A stretch of 64,000 nt of DNA from Nonomuraea helvata (GTDB lineage: Bacteria > Actinomycetota > Actinomycetes > Streptosporangiales > Streptosporangiaceae): contig NZ_BAAAXV010000005.1 of NCBI RefSeq assembly GCF_039535785.1, forward strand, positions 124,001 through 188,000, in the 5' to 3' direction. The notes below the pieces were generated by a model. The model had not been told where the DNA came from, did no database searches, and was given only the letters and a program-made list of their open reading frames with translations. How positions within the stretch are numbered: the stretch's first letter is position 1; every line of letters starts with the position of its first letter. Below are positions 18,801 to 25,893 of this stretch, piece after piece. The translations under genes were made by a program, and so were the position numbers.

Positions 18801-19791
18801 GGGTGGTGTCCTGCGTCTCGACCTGGCGTTCCTTTCGGTGGACGTCGGGGAAGACGCTGTCGAGTGCCTTGGTCACCCAGGCCAGCTCGGCAGAGGTCAC
18901 CGTCATCGCCTCGATGGTGAGCGACTTGTTGGTGCCGTCGTACTGCCCGACGAAGCCGTCCGACTGCAGCCACCCCGCCAGAGCGGCCTCGGACAGCTCC
19001 TCGAAGTCGATCTCGCCTTCGCCGAACGCCTCACGCCGATGCCATTCGAGCTGGTCACCCGGCTTGAGCGTGCCCGCCTCCACGAACGACCCGGTGCCGT
19101 CGCCGGTCGCCTTCCACACCAGGTGATCGCGCGTGACATCCAGCGTGTAACCCGCCTTGGTGTGAATGCGCAGAACGTCCTTCACGCCGTTGCTCTTGGT
19201 GGCGATGACGCGGGTGAGACCGTGGGAGTCGTAGACCTTCGTGCCCACGGCATCGTCCTCAACCAGCCTTCCGATGGGCACGAGCCCGCCCGGAGTGCTC
19301 ACCAAGGCGTCGTACGGCTGACAGGCGCTCACCTGCTGGGGCGACTTGGTGCCCACGTTGAACCAGACCGGCGAGTTGAACGCGAACACCTGGTGCGCCA
19401 GGGCGTGCTTCAGCTCGTGGTCGAAGATCTCGGCGTCCTCGTCGCTGGCGAAGTAGCCGTGCTCGATCCCCGTCTCGGTGTAGACGCCGACGACCCGGTC
19501 GATCAGCTGCTTCAGGCTCCACTCGCGCTGCGGGGTGCCCACGGCCCCGCGGAAGTACTTGGTCGTCACGATGTTGGCCGCGTTGACCGACCAGGACTCG
19601 GGGAACTCGACGCCCCGCTGCTCAAAATTGACCGAGCCGTCGCGCCAGTTCGTCATGACGACGTCGCGGCGCTCCCACTGGATCTCGTCATACGGGTGCA
19701 CGCCGGGCTTGGTGAAGATCCGCTTCATCTTCAGTCCCTTGCGCGGACGCTTGCCACCCCGCGCGACTGAACCGCTGGCCGTCTCCGTCAT
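15892..19791 (-). CDS. nrdJ: Adenosylcobalamin-dependent ribonucleotide reductase (class II) with intein
   Basis: The 1299-residue precursor becomes a 942-residue enzyme after removal of a 357-residue intein (residues 157-513). NrdJ reduces ribonucleotides to deoxyribonucleotides with adenosylcobalamin and works with or without oxygen. Extein motifs are GGSGSGVNLSRIRSS, the active-site NPCSEYVHLDNSSCNLAS, LLAPTGTIGLMMDCDTTGIEP, and a C-terminal cysteine cluster (LCMTCGTKM, CYVCEGCGSTSGCS) that serves as the thiol/zinc tail. The ATG at 19791 overlaps the nrdR stop by 4 bp (ATGA), so translation is coupled. Regulation by NrdR is expected from the upstream box. Splicing must occur for activity because the intein splits the sequence just before a conserved Cys. 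Confidence 0.96.
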   Translation of the reverse strand: MTETASGSVARGGKRPRKGLKMKRIFTKPGVHPYDEIQWERRDVVMTNWRDGSVNFEQRGVEFPESWSVNAANIVTTKYFRGAVGTPQREWSLKQLIDRVVGVYTETGIEHGYFASDEDAEIFDHELKHALAHQVFAFNSPVWFNVGTKSPQQVSACQPYDALVSTPGGLVPIGRLVEDDAVGTKVYDSHGLTRVIATKSNGVKDVLRIHTKAGYTLDVTRDHLVWKATGDGTGSFVEAGTLKPGDQLEWHRREAFGEGEIDFEELSEAALAGWLQSDGFVGQYDGTNKSLTIEAMTVTSAELAWVTKALDSVFPDVHRKERQVETQDTTLDCRRTRLYGTVLETFVDKWDLRARGTEMDVPARLFTAPLPVVAAYLRSVFQAEGFVGEREKSTVLEVGMISEKLIRGMQRLLLRFGIYARVGFKKDPREDRKGCWTLRIQSAGDRRTFADEIGFIDPVKADKLERGFDKPGRPTRATKRLEIDRIEPLGAMEVYDIQTESGEYLSGNLRVHNCFILSVDDQMESILEWYKEEGVIFKGGSGSGVNLSRIRSSKELLSSGGTASGPVSFMRGADASAGTIKSGGATRRAAKMVVLDVDHPDIEEFIETKAREEDKVRALRDAGFDMDLGGKDIVSVQYQNANNSVRVSDEFMRSVEKGGEFGLRARLTGEVIETVDAKELFRKMAKAAWECADPGLQYDDTINDWHTTPETGRITASNPCSEYVHLDNSSCNLASINLLKFLKDDNSFDVANFVKLTELIITAMDISITFADFPTEKIGETSRAYRQLGIGYANLGALLMATGHAYDSDGGRAVAAAITSLMTGVSYRRSAELAGVVGPYDGYARNAEPHKRVMRKHAAANDNLRTIGSMDAKIHSEASRQWSECLKLGEKNGYRNAQASLLAPTGTIGLMMDCDTTGIEPDLALVKFKKLVGGGSMQIVNQTIPRALKQLGYQQEQIEAIVEYIGEHSHVVDAPGLRKEHYEVFDCAMGERAIAPMGHVRMMAATQPFLSGAISKTVNLPESATIDDIEQVYLEGWRLGLKALAVYRDNCKVGQPLSAGNGSKKEEPKKEEAKEPEVKVIEVNRPTRRRMPNQRPSTTTRFTVGGAKGYMTASSYPDDGLGEVFLKMSKQGSTLAGVMDAFSVAISIGLQYGVPLETYMSKFVNMRFEPAGMTDDPDIRMATSVMDYIFRRLALDHLPYEERAALGIFSATERAAQQRGEDPAALQEAVDREALAQSAPIEEKPKAEAEQQPAVKELTLESHQRFTADAPLCMTCGTKMRPAGSCYVCEGCGSTSGCS
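18253..19323 (-). other. Intein with LAGLIDADG homing endonuclease, inside nrdJ
   Basis: The 357-residue insert begins at Cys (CQPYDALVSTPGG, block A) and ends LRVHN, followed by extein Cys (CFILSVDD). Removing it joins QQVSA to CFILSVDD, the normal NrdJ sequence. Block B is LDVTRDHLV (TxxH, His67). Two dodecapeptide motifs, LAGWLQSDG (115-123) and YLRSVFQAEGF (220-230), mark a LAGLIDADG endonuclease; Asp122 and Glu228 are the expected metal residues, so it may still cut DNA. Block F is MEVYDIQTESGEYL. All residues needed for splicing are present. Confidence 0.95.
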
Positions 19792-20243
19792 GACTCCCCC
19801 TTCTCCGCCTTCAACTGTGAGATCTCGGCCTCGAAGTCCGCCAGGCTCTCGAAACCGCGATACACCGATGCGAACCGCAGGTAGGCCACCTCGTCGAGGT
19901 CCCGCAACGGGCCCAGGATGGCCAGGCCCACCTCGTTGGAGGGGAGCTCGGCCGCGCCCTTGGCCCTGATGGCCTCCTCCACCCGCTGCCCGAGCTGCGC
20001 CAGCGAATCCTCGCTTACCGGCCTGCCCTGACACGCCCGCCGCACGCCCGCGACGACCTTGTCTCTCGAGAACGGCTCCGTCACTCCGCTGCGCTTGCTC
20101 ACCATGAGCAGTACGGTCTCCTGCGTGGTGAACCGGCGCCCGCACTCGGGACAGGTGCGGCGACGCCTGATCGCCGCGCCGTCATCCGTGGAGCGACTGT
20201 CGATGACCCTGGTGTCAGGGTGGCGACAGAACGGACAGTGCAC
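19788..20243 (-). CDS. nrdR: Transcriptional repressor NrdR
   Basis: The 151-residue protein has the NrdR zinc ribbon (CPFCRHPDTRVIDSR at the N-terminus and CPECGRRFTTQE, Cys3, 6, 31, 34) followed by an ATP-cone domain (about 49-139, VSKRSGVTEPFSRDKVVAGV). It senses the ATP/dATP ratio and represses ribonucleotide reductase genes through NrdR boxes. It is the first gene of the nrdR-nrdJ operon, overlapping nrdJ by 4 bp. Length is standard for the family. A matching box lies about 130 bp upstream, so it probably regulates itself. Confidence 0.97.
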   Translation of the reverse strand: MHCPFCRHPDTRVIDSRSTDDGAAIRRRRTCPECGRRFTTQETVLLMVSKRSGVTEPFSRDKVVAGVRRACQGRPVSEDSLAQLGQRVEEAIRAKGAAELPSNEVGLAILGPLRDLDEVAYLRFASVYRGFESLADFEAEISQLKAEKGES

Positions 20244-20357
20244 GCTTTCGCCCTCCTAGACCCGCGGCCACCACACGCGCGAAAAACCATCCTCACGGGA
20301 CGCTCGCGCACGCCCCACGGCTGGCCATGGCGCGGTCACGGAAACACAAGGTGTGGT

Positions 20358-20390
20358 GAACTACATCGGTGTAACTACTAGATGTTGTGG
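20358..20390 (-). promoter_or_regulatory. NrdR box upstream of nrdR-nrdJ, with a degenerate second half-box
   Basis: On the minus strand 20390-20375 reads CCACAACATCTAGTAG. It matches the NrdR-box core (C-w-A-n-A-T-n-T-w-G) at all eight conserved positions. Next to it, 20373-20358 (TACACCGATGTAGTTC) keeps only the right half (ATxTAG). NrdR usually binds paired boxes, so the second is noted with caution. The site lies about 130 bp before nrdR. Confidence 0.65.
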
Positions 20391-20817
20391 TCCAACCGTA
20401 GAAGCGCGCGACCATGAACGCAAGTTGAGCGGCACTGTCGGAGCGAAGTCGCTGATCAGCCCATCGTCACCGCCGGGATCCGGGCGTGTCGCTCCGAACG
20501 GCGATCTTTGCGCTGCTGGGGGCGTCACATGAGTTGCGGTCGGCCTCGGATGTGAACAAACCTCACAAAGCTATCCGACGCCACTCGGCACACGAACCAC
20601 CACCCATCCACCGGACTCCTCCACGCAGACGGTCACCCCTGGGCGCGGCGTCGCCTGGGACCAGAGACAGGCCCAAGACCGCGTTCCCACCGGGGCGCAT
20701 GGATGTGCCGACCGACCCCGATGCCGCCCATGCCGCCGATGCCGCCCCACGCCCAGAGCATCAGTCTGAGGGGTGATGTGACGCCTGTGCGGGCGAGTCC
20801 GCGTTCATCCCGACTAC

Positions 20818-20876
20818 GGGCTACGGATGTGCGGGCTACGGATGTGCGGCTGCGGGCGCGCGGGCTACGGCTGCGC
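20818..20876. repeat. 15-bp tandem repeat, about four units
   Basis: GGGCTACGGATGTGC occurs twice exactly (20818-20832 and 20833-20847), followed by a 14-base degenerate unit and GGGCTACGGCTGCGC (20862-20876). It lies just past the LysM gene stop and is noncoding as far as I can tell. Confidence 0.75.
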
Positions 20877-20882
20877 GGGCGA

Positions 20883-22142
20883 TCAGCGTAAGGCGGCGGT
20901 GTCGCCTGGGACGTAAAGCCGGGTGCCGGGCCGGATGAGCGAGTCGGGCAGCCCGTTCAGATGCTTGATCTCCTCCACGACAGGGCCGGGATCGTCCCCC
21001 CGGGTGAGCGCCTCGGCGATGTGCCAGAGCGTGTCGCCCTCGTGCACCTCCACCCACGGCAGGCCCGCGTGGCCGGTCACCACGACCCGGACCTCCGCGT
21101 GCCCGGCCGCGCGCGTGCCGAGCCAGAACCCGCCCAGCGACAGCAGCGCCATCGCGACCACCACCACGACCCGCCCGCGCCGGGTCAGCCGCAACGGCGG
21201 TGCGGAACGCCGGCGCATCCGCGCCACCGCCCGCCGCTCACGCCATCTCGCCACCCGACGACCCAACAGCCGACCGCTCCGCTTCCGGACACCGCCGGCA
21301 CCACGCCGAGAGCGCCCATCCCGCATGAGGCGACCCCCAACTTTGCGGGCGCCTCCACGCACGACGCCTACGTCCCCACCACGGGCGCCTCCCCGCAGGC
21401 CCCCAGCACGGCCTCCCTGGACGGCCGATCCACCGTCCCGCGCACCGCCGGGCACGCCCACCCGCGCATCGCCCGTCATGCCTCCCCGCTTGCCTCCGGC
21501 GCGGGCTCGTCCCATGCCTGAAACGCCTTCCCGTGCAGTCCCCGCCACGCGCCCCCGCGTGCCCGGACCGCCTTTCCTGACATCCCCGGCCACGCCTCCC
21601 CGCGCACCGGTGAGACCTTCCCGAGCATTCCGAAGATCCCGTGGAGGACCCTCAACGCCACCACCCCTGGAACCGCCGACCACCCGCCTACTCGCCGTCG
21701 TCCTTGCCCCGGAACCGCCCAGCCCGCCCCCTTTCGCGGCTGCCCGCGGCCGCGCGTCCGCGGCGGGTGGTCGTACCACCCCTCGATCGTTCATCCCCAT
21801 CCCCCGATCCACATCGGCACCACCCCCGGGGCGCCGCGGCCTCCCGTCCGCGCCGGATCTCCGGCCAGGCGCCGTCTCGTCACCGCCGTCCGCACGGGCT
21901 CCTCCCCTGCCCGGCGGTACGATGACGGCCGCGTCGGCGCCGGAGCGCGGTGGCGGGACCAATCGCAAATGGGGCCTTCCCCCGCGACTCGTACGGGGCC
22001 CCAACCTCTTCCCGGAATTGCCGCGGAAACCGGCCTCCGTCCGCGTATTGTCTCGTCGATCGTTACTCTGCGTGGCATCGGCGATGAGTGTGAGTCGTTT
22101 GGCGTCTTGGCTGGTCGTGTCCGCATTTGTGGGTGTTCGCAT
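20883..22142 (-). CDS. LysM membrane protein divergent from lexA, with Gly/Arg-rich expansion (Rv2719c/DivS-like)
   Basis: The 419-residue protein ends with a transmembrane helix (VVVVVAMALLSLGGFWLG, about 325-345) and a LysM domain (EVHEGDTLWHIAEAL to RLYVPGD, about 364-412) that should sit outside and bind peptidoglycan. Position beside lexA and near nrdR matches M. tuberculosis Rv2719c and C. glutamicum DivS, SOS-induced proteins that delay division. Unlike those short proteins it has about 250 residues of low-complexity Gly/Arg sequence (roughly 55-300; units such as ARGGVAGDVRKGG). The ATG at 22142 has a textbook AGGAGGT site, so the long N-terminus is probably real. Role in division is inferred. 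Confidence 0.8.
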   Translation of the reverse strand: MRTPTNADTTSQDAKRLTLIADATQSNDRRDNTRTEAGFRGNSGKRLGPRTSRGGRPHLRLVPPPRSGADAAVIVPPGRGGARADGGDETAPGRRSGADGRPRRPGGGADVDRGMGMNDRGVVRPPAADARPRAAAKGGGLGGSGARTTASRRVVGGSRGGGVEGPPRDLRNAREGLTGARGGVAGDVRKGGPGTRGRVAGTAREGVSGMGRARAGGKRGGMTGDARVGVPGGARDGGSAVQGGRAGGLRGGARGGDVGVVRGGARKVGGRLMRDGRSRRGAGGVRKRSGRLLGRRVARWRERRAVARMRRRSAPPLRLTRRGRVVVVVAMALLSLGGFWLGTRAAGHAEVRVVVTGHAGLPWVEVHEGDTLWHIAEALTRGDDPGPVVEEIKHLNGLPDSLIRPGTRLYVPGDTAALR

Positions 22143-22195
22143 GGTTGACCTCCTGCCGTGCGGCCTGAGGGAAAGGCCAAATAAAGATCAGCAAA

Positions 22196-22227
22196 TCGAA
22201 CACGGTGTCGATCGAACTCCCGTACGA
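22196..22227. promoter_or_regulatory. Two adjacent LexA-box-like sites near the LysM gene
   Basis: TCGAACTCCCGTACGA (22212-22227) matches the actinobacterial SOS box TCGAAC-N4-GTTCGA with one mismatch. TCGAACACGGTGTCGA (22196-22211) abuts it with a good left half and a two-mismatch right half. They lie 54-85 bp before the LysM start, fitting control of that gene. Confidence 0.6.
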
Positions 22228-22264
22228 TGTTGTACACCACACTGGCGACAATTTCGAGGAAGAC

Positions 22265-22280
22265 TCGAACAATTGTTTGA
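22265..22280. promoter_or_regulatory. LexA box (SOS box)
   Basis: TCGAACAATTGTTTGA is a near-perfect SOS box (one mismatch from TCGAAC-N4-GTTCGA). It lies 99 bp before lexA and 122 bp before the divergent LysM gene, so LexA probably represses its own gene here and perhaps both. Confidence 0.88.
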
Positions 22281-22379
22281 AGATGATCTTCAACAGAGAT
22301 ACGGTCGCTGTGTGCGACATCAGGACCACGGACCGGGAGGTTCGCCGGTGAGGCGGCCCGCCAGGCGAGGAGGAAGAGC

Positions 22380-23087
22380 ATGAGTGAGCGGGATGGCGCA
22401 AACGGGGTCAGCGACCTCGCGGTGCGCCGGCGCGATTCTCTGGGCCTGACGCCCAGGCAGCGCAAGATCCTCGAAGTCATTCGCGACTCAGTGCAACAGC
22501 GCGGCTATCCGCCCTCCATGCGCGAGATCGGCGAGGCGGTTCAGCTGACCAGCACGTCGAGCGTGTCGCACCAGTTGACGGCGCTGCAGCGTAAGGGCTA
22601 TCTGCGACGTGACCCGCACCGGCCACGCGCGCTCGAGGTGCGCCTGCCGGGTGAGCCCGTGCTGTGGGTCGACCCCGACGCGACCAATGAGGAGCCGACG
22701 ATCAACCGCCCCACGGCGGCTTACGTCCCGCTTGTCGGCCGCATCGCCGCCGGTGGTCCGATCTTGGCCGAGGAGAGCGTCGAAGACGTCTTCGCACTGC
22801 CCAAGCAGCTCGTCGGCGAGGGCACGCTGTTCCTGTTGCAGGTCGCCGGTGACTCGATGATCGAGGCCGCCATCGCCGACGGCGACTGGGTGGTCGTACG
22901 CCAGCAGCCGGTGGCGGAGAGCGGCGACATCGTGGCCGCGATGATCGAGGGCGAGGCCACCGTCAAGACCTTCAAGCGCAAGGACGGTCACGTCTGGCTC
23001 GTTCCGCACAACTCCAACTACGAGCCCATCCCCGGCGACGAGGCCAGCGTCCTGGGCAAGGTCGTAGCGGTCCTGCGCCGGTTGTAA
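22380..23087 (+). CDS. lexA: SOS repressor LexA
   Basis: The 235-residue protein has the winged-helix DNA-binding domain (LTPRQRKILEVIRDSV, YPPSMREIGEAVQLTSTSSV) and the S24 self-cleavage domain. The scissile Ala124-Gly125 bond is in RIAAGGPILAE, with catalytic Ser159 (AGDSMIEA) and Lys196 (TVKTFKR). LexA represses DNA-damage genes and cuts itself when RecA filaments form. The N-terminal extension and length are normal for actinobacteria. The ATG follows a GAGGAGGAAGAGC site. SOS boxes upstream indicate autoregulation and control of the divergent LysM gene. Confidence 0.97.
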   Translation: MSERDGANGVSDLAVRRRDSLGLTPRQRKILEVIRDSVQQRGYPPSMREIGEAVQLTSTSSVSHQLTALQRKGYLRRDPHRPRALEVRLPGEPVLWVDPDATNEEPTINRPTAAYVPLVGRIAAGGPILAEESVEDVFALPKQLVGEGTLFLLQVAGDSMIEAAIADGDWVVVRQQPVAESGDIVAAMIEGEATVKTFKRKDGHVWLVPHNSNYEPIPGDEASVLGKVVAVLRRL

Positions 23088-23578
23088 CGGACCAGGGCTT
23101 GTAGGGGCCTCGGCGCGCGTCATCTCACACGCGCCGTGTTCCGGCGCGCGCCAAACACACCTCCCGCGGGGGACACCCTCGCGGGCATCATCATGTCCCC
23201 ACCCGACGTCACCCGTGACGCCGGCCCAGGGGCACGCTGAGACGTCGGCACGGCGTCTCACCAAGCGGTGTCACTGCGCCATGCGCCGCCACGTCCGCTT
23301 CTGTCCCGGCCTCGGCGCTGCGCCAGGACGCGACCGAGCACCACGCCCCGACGTCAGTTTCAAGCCCGGCCACAGCGCCTCACGAAGCCCCTCGCGGCAC
23401 CGGCCTGCCCAATCCTCCCGCTCCGCCCCAGCAGGGCACGACGCAGGCCGCCCCGCAAGTTGCTCACCCCGCTGACACCCCTCGCCGCCCAGAGAAGCCT
23501 TGGTACGCGCATTCGCGTCCCGGGCCGAGCCACCGTCAATACCGGCCGGCCCGAGTAGCCGCACCCCCCGTGCGGGCC
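23088..23578. other. Spacer after lexA without recognisable gene
   Basis: These 491 bp are C-rich on the plus strand. A hairpin with 7-bp arms (CGGCGCG/CGCGCCG, 23111-23136) may terminate lexA. I see nothing else that I can support; the open frames are Arg/Pro-rich with no initiation signals. Confidence 0.55.
23111..23136 (+). terminator. Possible lexA terminator hairpin
   Basis: CGGCGCG and CGCGCCG form a 7-bp stem 24 bp after the lexA stop, with a 12-base loop and no T tract. Support is modest. Confidence 0.4.
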
Positions 23579-24421
23579 CTATCGGGCGGCGTACAGCTCG
23601 TGCGCGGCCGTGATCGCCTGATCGGCGAAGCCCAGCACGTCGCGCCTGCGCTCGAACGGAGAGGCGTACATGGAGGCCCTGGGCGTGCCGAAGTGGTCGC
23701 CCAGCCCGCTCACCGCGCTCGCGACGGTCGGCAGCGCGGTGTCCGCCTCGCGCAGGCGCAGCGCCTCGTTCACCACACGGTGCCAGCGCTCCGGAAACAC
23801 CTCGAGCGCGTGCCGCCCGGCCCCCGCCTTGGAGGTGATCTCGCCCGTCGCCAGCGTGTAGTGCAGCCGGGAGACGCCCGTGACGATCCACACGGTGCCG
23901 TAGTTCCCCAGGCTGGCCAGGCCCCAGGGCGCGGCCAGTCGGGAGGCCCGGGTCACGAGGCGTCGCCAGTAGCGGTCGAGGTTGTCGTCCGTCCAGGCGG
24001 CCAGCGCGGCTGGATCGTGCCAGAGTTCCAGCTCGTCCGGCTTGGGTCCACGGCAGGTCAGCCCGTGCCTGGCCAGCGTGTGCCAGGTGACCGGATTGAG
24101 GTGGCCCCGGGGGTGCAGCTTCCCGCCGTGCGCCCTGGGGCGCGGGCCCAGCTCGGAGGGGTTCAGGCGGAGGTCGTCCCAGGTGAGGTAGCAGCCCTCG
24201 AACGGGTACGCGCCCAGCCGGGTGTGAATGCGCTCCAGCACCTCGAACGGCGGCTCGGCGGCCGTCACCGCGACGAAGTCCACGTCGCTCGTGTCGGGCC
24301 GGTAGTCGCCCAGGGCCGCCGAGCCCTCCAGATAGAGACCCTCCACCAGCCCGGGTGCCTCCGCGTCGGCCACCGACAGGTAGGTCTCGACAATGGCATC
24401 GATCTTGGGGTAGGGCGTCAT
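23579..24421 (-). CDS. Nucleotidyltransferase, aminoglycoside adenylyltransferase (AadA)-like
   Basis: The 280-residue protein has the nucleotidyltransferase signature LEGSAALGDYRPDTSDVDFVAV (GSxxxG...SDxD, about 33-53). A C-terminal helical domain of the AadA/ANT(9) type follows, with WHTLARHGLTCRGP, DNLDRYWRRL, GRHALEVFPERWHRV and EALRLRE. Enzymes of this group adenylate spectinomycin or streptomycin, but chromosomal actinobacterial members are often uncharacterised, so resistance is not claimed. The ATG at 24421 starts the family-like sequence (MTPYPKIDAIVETYL). It is divergent from the lyase gene, with 65 bp between starts. Confidence 0.83.
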   Translation of the reverse strand: MTPYPKIDAIVETYLSVADAEAPGLVEGLYLEGSAALGDYRPDTSDVDFVAVTAAEPPFEVLERIHTRLGAYPFEGCYLTWDDLRLNPSELGPRPRAHGGKLHPRGHLNPVTWHTLARHGLTCRGPKPDELELWHDPAALAAWTDDNLDRYWRRLVTRASRLAAPWGLASLGNYGTVWIVTGVSRLHYTLATGEITSKAGAGRHALEVFPERWHRVVNEALRLREADTALPTVASAVSGLGDHFGTPRASMYASPFERRRDVLGFADQAITAAHELYAAR

Positions 24422-24474
24422 GGCCGCCCAGCCTGCCACACGGGGGGTCGCCGCCTCATCACATTCAACAATCC

Positions 24475-24480
24475 TAGAAT
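24475..24480 (+). promoter_or_regulatory. -10 element (TAGAAT) of a leaderless gene
   Basis: TAGAAT ends six bases before GTG 24487, placing the transcription start at the start codon of the aminotransferase-fold gene. No good -35 hexamer was seen. Confidence 0.6.
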
Positions 24481-24486
24481 TGCCGG

Positions 24487-25596
24487 GTGAATGAGGCATA
24501 CACCCCTGAAGACCTCAAGGCAACACACGACGGGATCAAGTGGGCAGAAGTCGCGCCGGGCGTCATCCCCGCCTGGGTGGCCGACATGGACCTGTCCACC
24601 GCGCCCGAGGTGATCGAAGCCCTCCGACAGCGGGCCTCCGGAGACCTCGGCTATCCCACCTGGCTGGACCAGCCCTCGGCCGGACCGCTGGCGGAGGCGT
24701 TCGCCGAACGCATGACGAACCGGTACGGCTGGGCGGCCGACCCCTCTCTCGTGCGCTCGTTCAACGACGTCAACCAGGCGCTCCAGGTCTTCCTCCAGAT
24801 CTGGACCCGGCCCGGCGACGGCGTCGCCCTGCACACTCCGGCCTACCACCCGTTCCTGACGACGCTGGACGTCATGGAACGCCCCCTCCATCCCATCCAG
24901 TTCGAGCCCGACGGGGACTCCTGGCGCTTCGAGGTGCCCGACCTCTCGGGCTGCCGGGTGCTCCTCCTCGTCAACCCGCACAACCCGACCGGACGCGTCT
25001 TCACCCGCGAGGAGCTGACCGCGCTGGCCGAACAGGTCGAGCGTCACGACCTGCTGGTCCTCTCGGACGAGATCCACGCGGACCTCACCTACGGGCCGCA
25101 CCGGCACATCCCGTTCGCCACGATCCTCCCCGAACGCACGGTCACGCTGACGTCCGCGACGAAGGCGTTCAACCTGGGCGGCATCCGCTGCTCGGTCGCC
25201 CACGTGGGACACGCGGGGGTCCGCAAGGCCCTGGAGGCGCAGCCGCCCTTCCTGTACGGCTCGGCGAACCTGTTCGGCGTGGAGGCCACGGTGGCGGCGT
25301 GGCGGCACGGAGACGCCTGGCTGGAGTCCACCCGTGCCCTCCTCGACCGCAACCGCCACACGCTCGCCTCCCGCCTGCCCTCGACCGTCGGCTACCGGCT
25401 TCCGGAGGCGACGTACCTGGCGTGGCTGCACGTCGGCCGACCGGGAATGGCGGAGGTGTACGAGCGGGAGGCCAAGGTGCGCCTGAACGACGGCTCGATC
25501 TTCGGACCTGGCGGTGACGGGCACGTACGCCTGAACTTCGCCACGACGGAGCCGATCCTCAGCGAGATCCTCGACCGCCTGGCCCGCGTGCTCTGA
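24487..25596 (+). CDS. MalY/PatB-family PLP lyase or aminotransferase
   Basis: The 369-residue protein is a fold-type I PLP enzyme. It has the PatB/MalY signature near the N-terminus (PAWVADMDLSTAPEVIEAL), LVNPHNPTGRVFTREEL, LSDEIHADLTYG and the PLP lysine in TSATKAFNLGG. A C-terminal LRLNFAT-like arginine motif (HVRLNFATTEP) completes it. Members are cystathionine beta-lyases that release homocysteine and pyruvate, or aminotransferases; the former is more likely here. Length is normal. The GTG start is leaderless. Confidence 0.9.
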   Translation: MNEAYTPEDLKATHDGIKWAEVAPGVIPAWVADMDLSTAPEVIEALRQRASGDLGYPTWLDQPSAGPLAEAFAERMTNRYGWAADPSLVRSFNDVNQALQVFLQIWTRPGDGVALHTPAYHPFLTTLDVMERPLHPIQFEPDGDSWRFEVPDLSGCRVLLLVNPHNPTGRVFTREELTALAEQVERHDLLVLSDEIHADLTYGPHRHIPFATILPERTVTLTSATKAFNLGGIRCSVAHVGHAGVRKALEAQPPFLYGSANLFGVEATVAAWRHGDAWLESTRALLDRNRHTLASRLPSTVGYRLPEATYLAWLHVGRPGMAEVYEREAKVRLNDGSIFGPGGDGHVRLNFATTEPILSEILDRLARVL

Positions 25597-25648
25597 CCCG
25601 GCTTCTCTGGCACCGCGCGACTCCGCGGGGCCTCCACGCCTCCAGCCC

Positions 25649-25674
25649 CGAGGCCCCGCAACGCCGGGGCCTCG
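25649..25674. terminator. Hairpin terminator between convergent genes
   Basis: CGAGGCCCCG and CGGGGCCTCG pair perfectly over 10 bp around the loop CAACGC. Being symmetrical it can serve both strands, the lyase gene on the plus strand and the tricorn gene on the minus strand. Confidence 0.75.
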
Positions 25675-25833
25675 CGGGGGCCGAGGGCTATCACGCCGCG
25701 CAACGGCACGACCTCACGCCCTCACGCCCTCACGACGGCACGCACGCACGACCACGGACCCGCCCGCGAGGCGAGCGCGCGATCGCAGGCGGACGCCTGG
25801 GCAACCCGAGCGGCAGCACAGCCCGGTCCGAGG

Positions 25834-25893
25834 CGAGATGGCCCCAGGCGAGACGGCGCGAACCGAGACGGCCCGGTCCGAGACGGCCCGAGC
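25834..25893. repeat. 15-bp tandem repeat, four units
   Basis: Units begin CGAGAYGGC at 25834, 25849, 25864 and 25879, with variable last six bases. A shortened fifth unit (CGAGCG) follows. It lies 32 bp beyond the 3' end of the tricorn gene. Confidence 0.75.

Larger units (their letters stand above)
20244..20882. other. Gene-poor spacer between nrdR and the LysM gene
   Basis: These 639 bp hold the NrdR box and, next to the LysM gene stop, a short 15-bp repeat. I see no convincing gene: reading frames here have no ribosome site and are Pro/Arg-rich shadows. It contains the nrdR promoter and the end of the LysM transcript. Confidence 0.6.

Noticed and set aside
20486..20776. 96-codon ORF downstream of the nrdR promoter region
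   Set aside because: Pro/Arg/Ala-rich with no ribosome site and no codon bias; probably random.
22143..22379. Additional small gene between the LysM gene and lexA
   Set aside because: The 237 bp are occupied by promoters and LexA boxes; frames are short with stops.
20923..22383. Long plus-strand frame across the LysM gene, Pro/Arg/Ser-rich
   Set aside because: It is the complement of the Gly/Arg-rich LysM protein; the opposite strand has a perfect ribosome site and conserved domains, this one has none.
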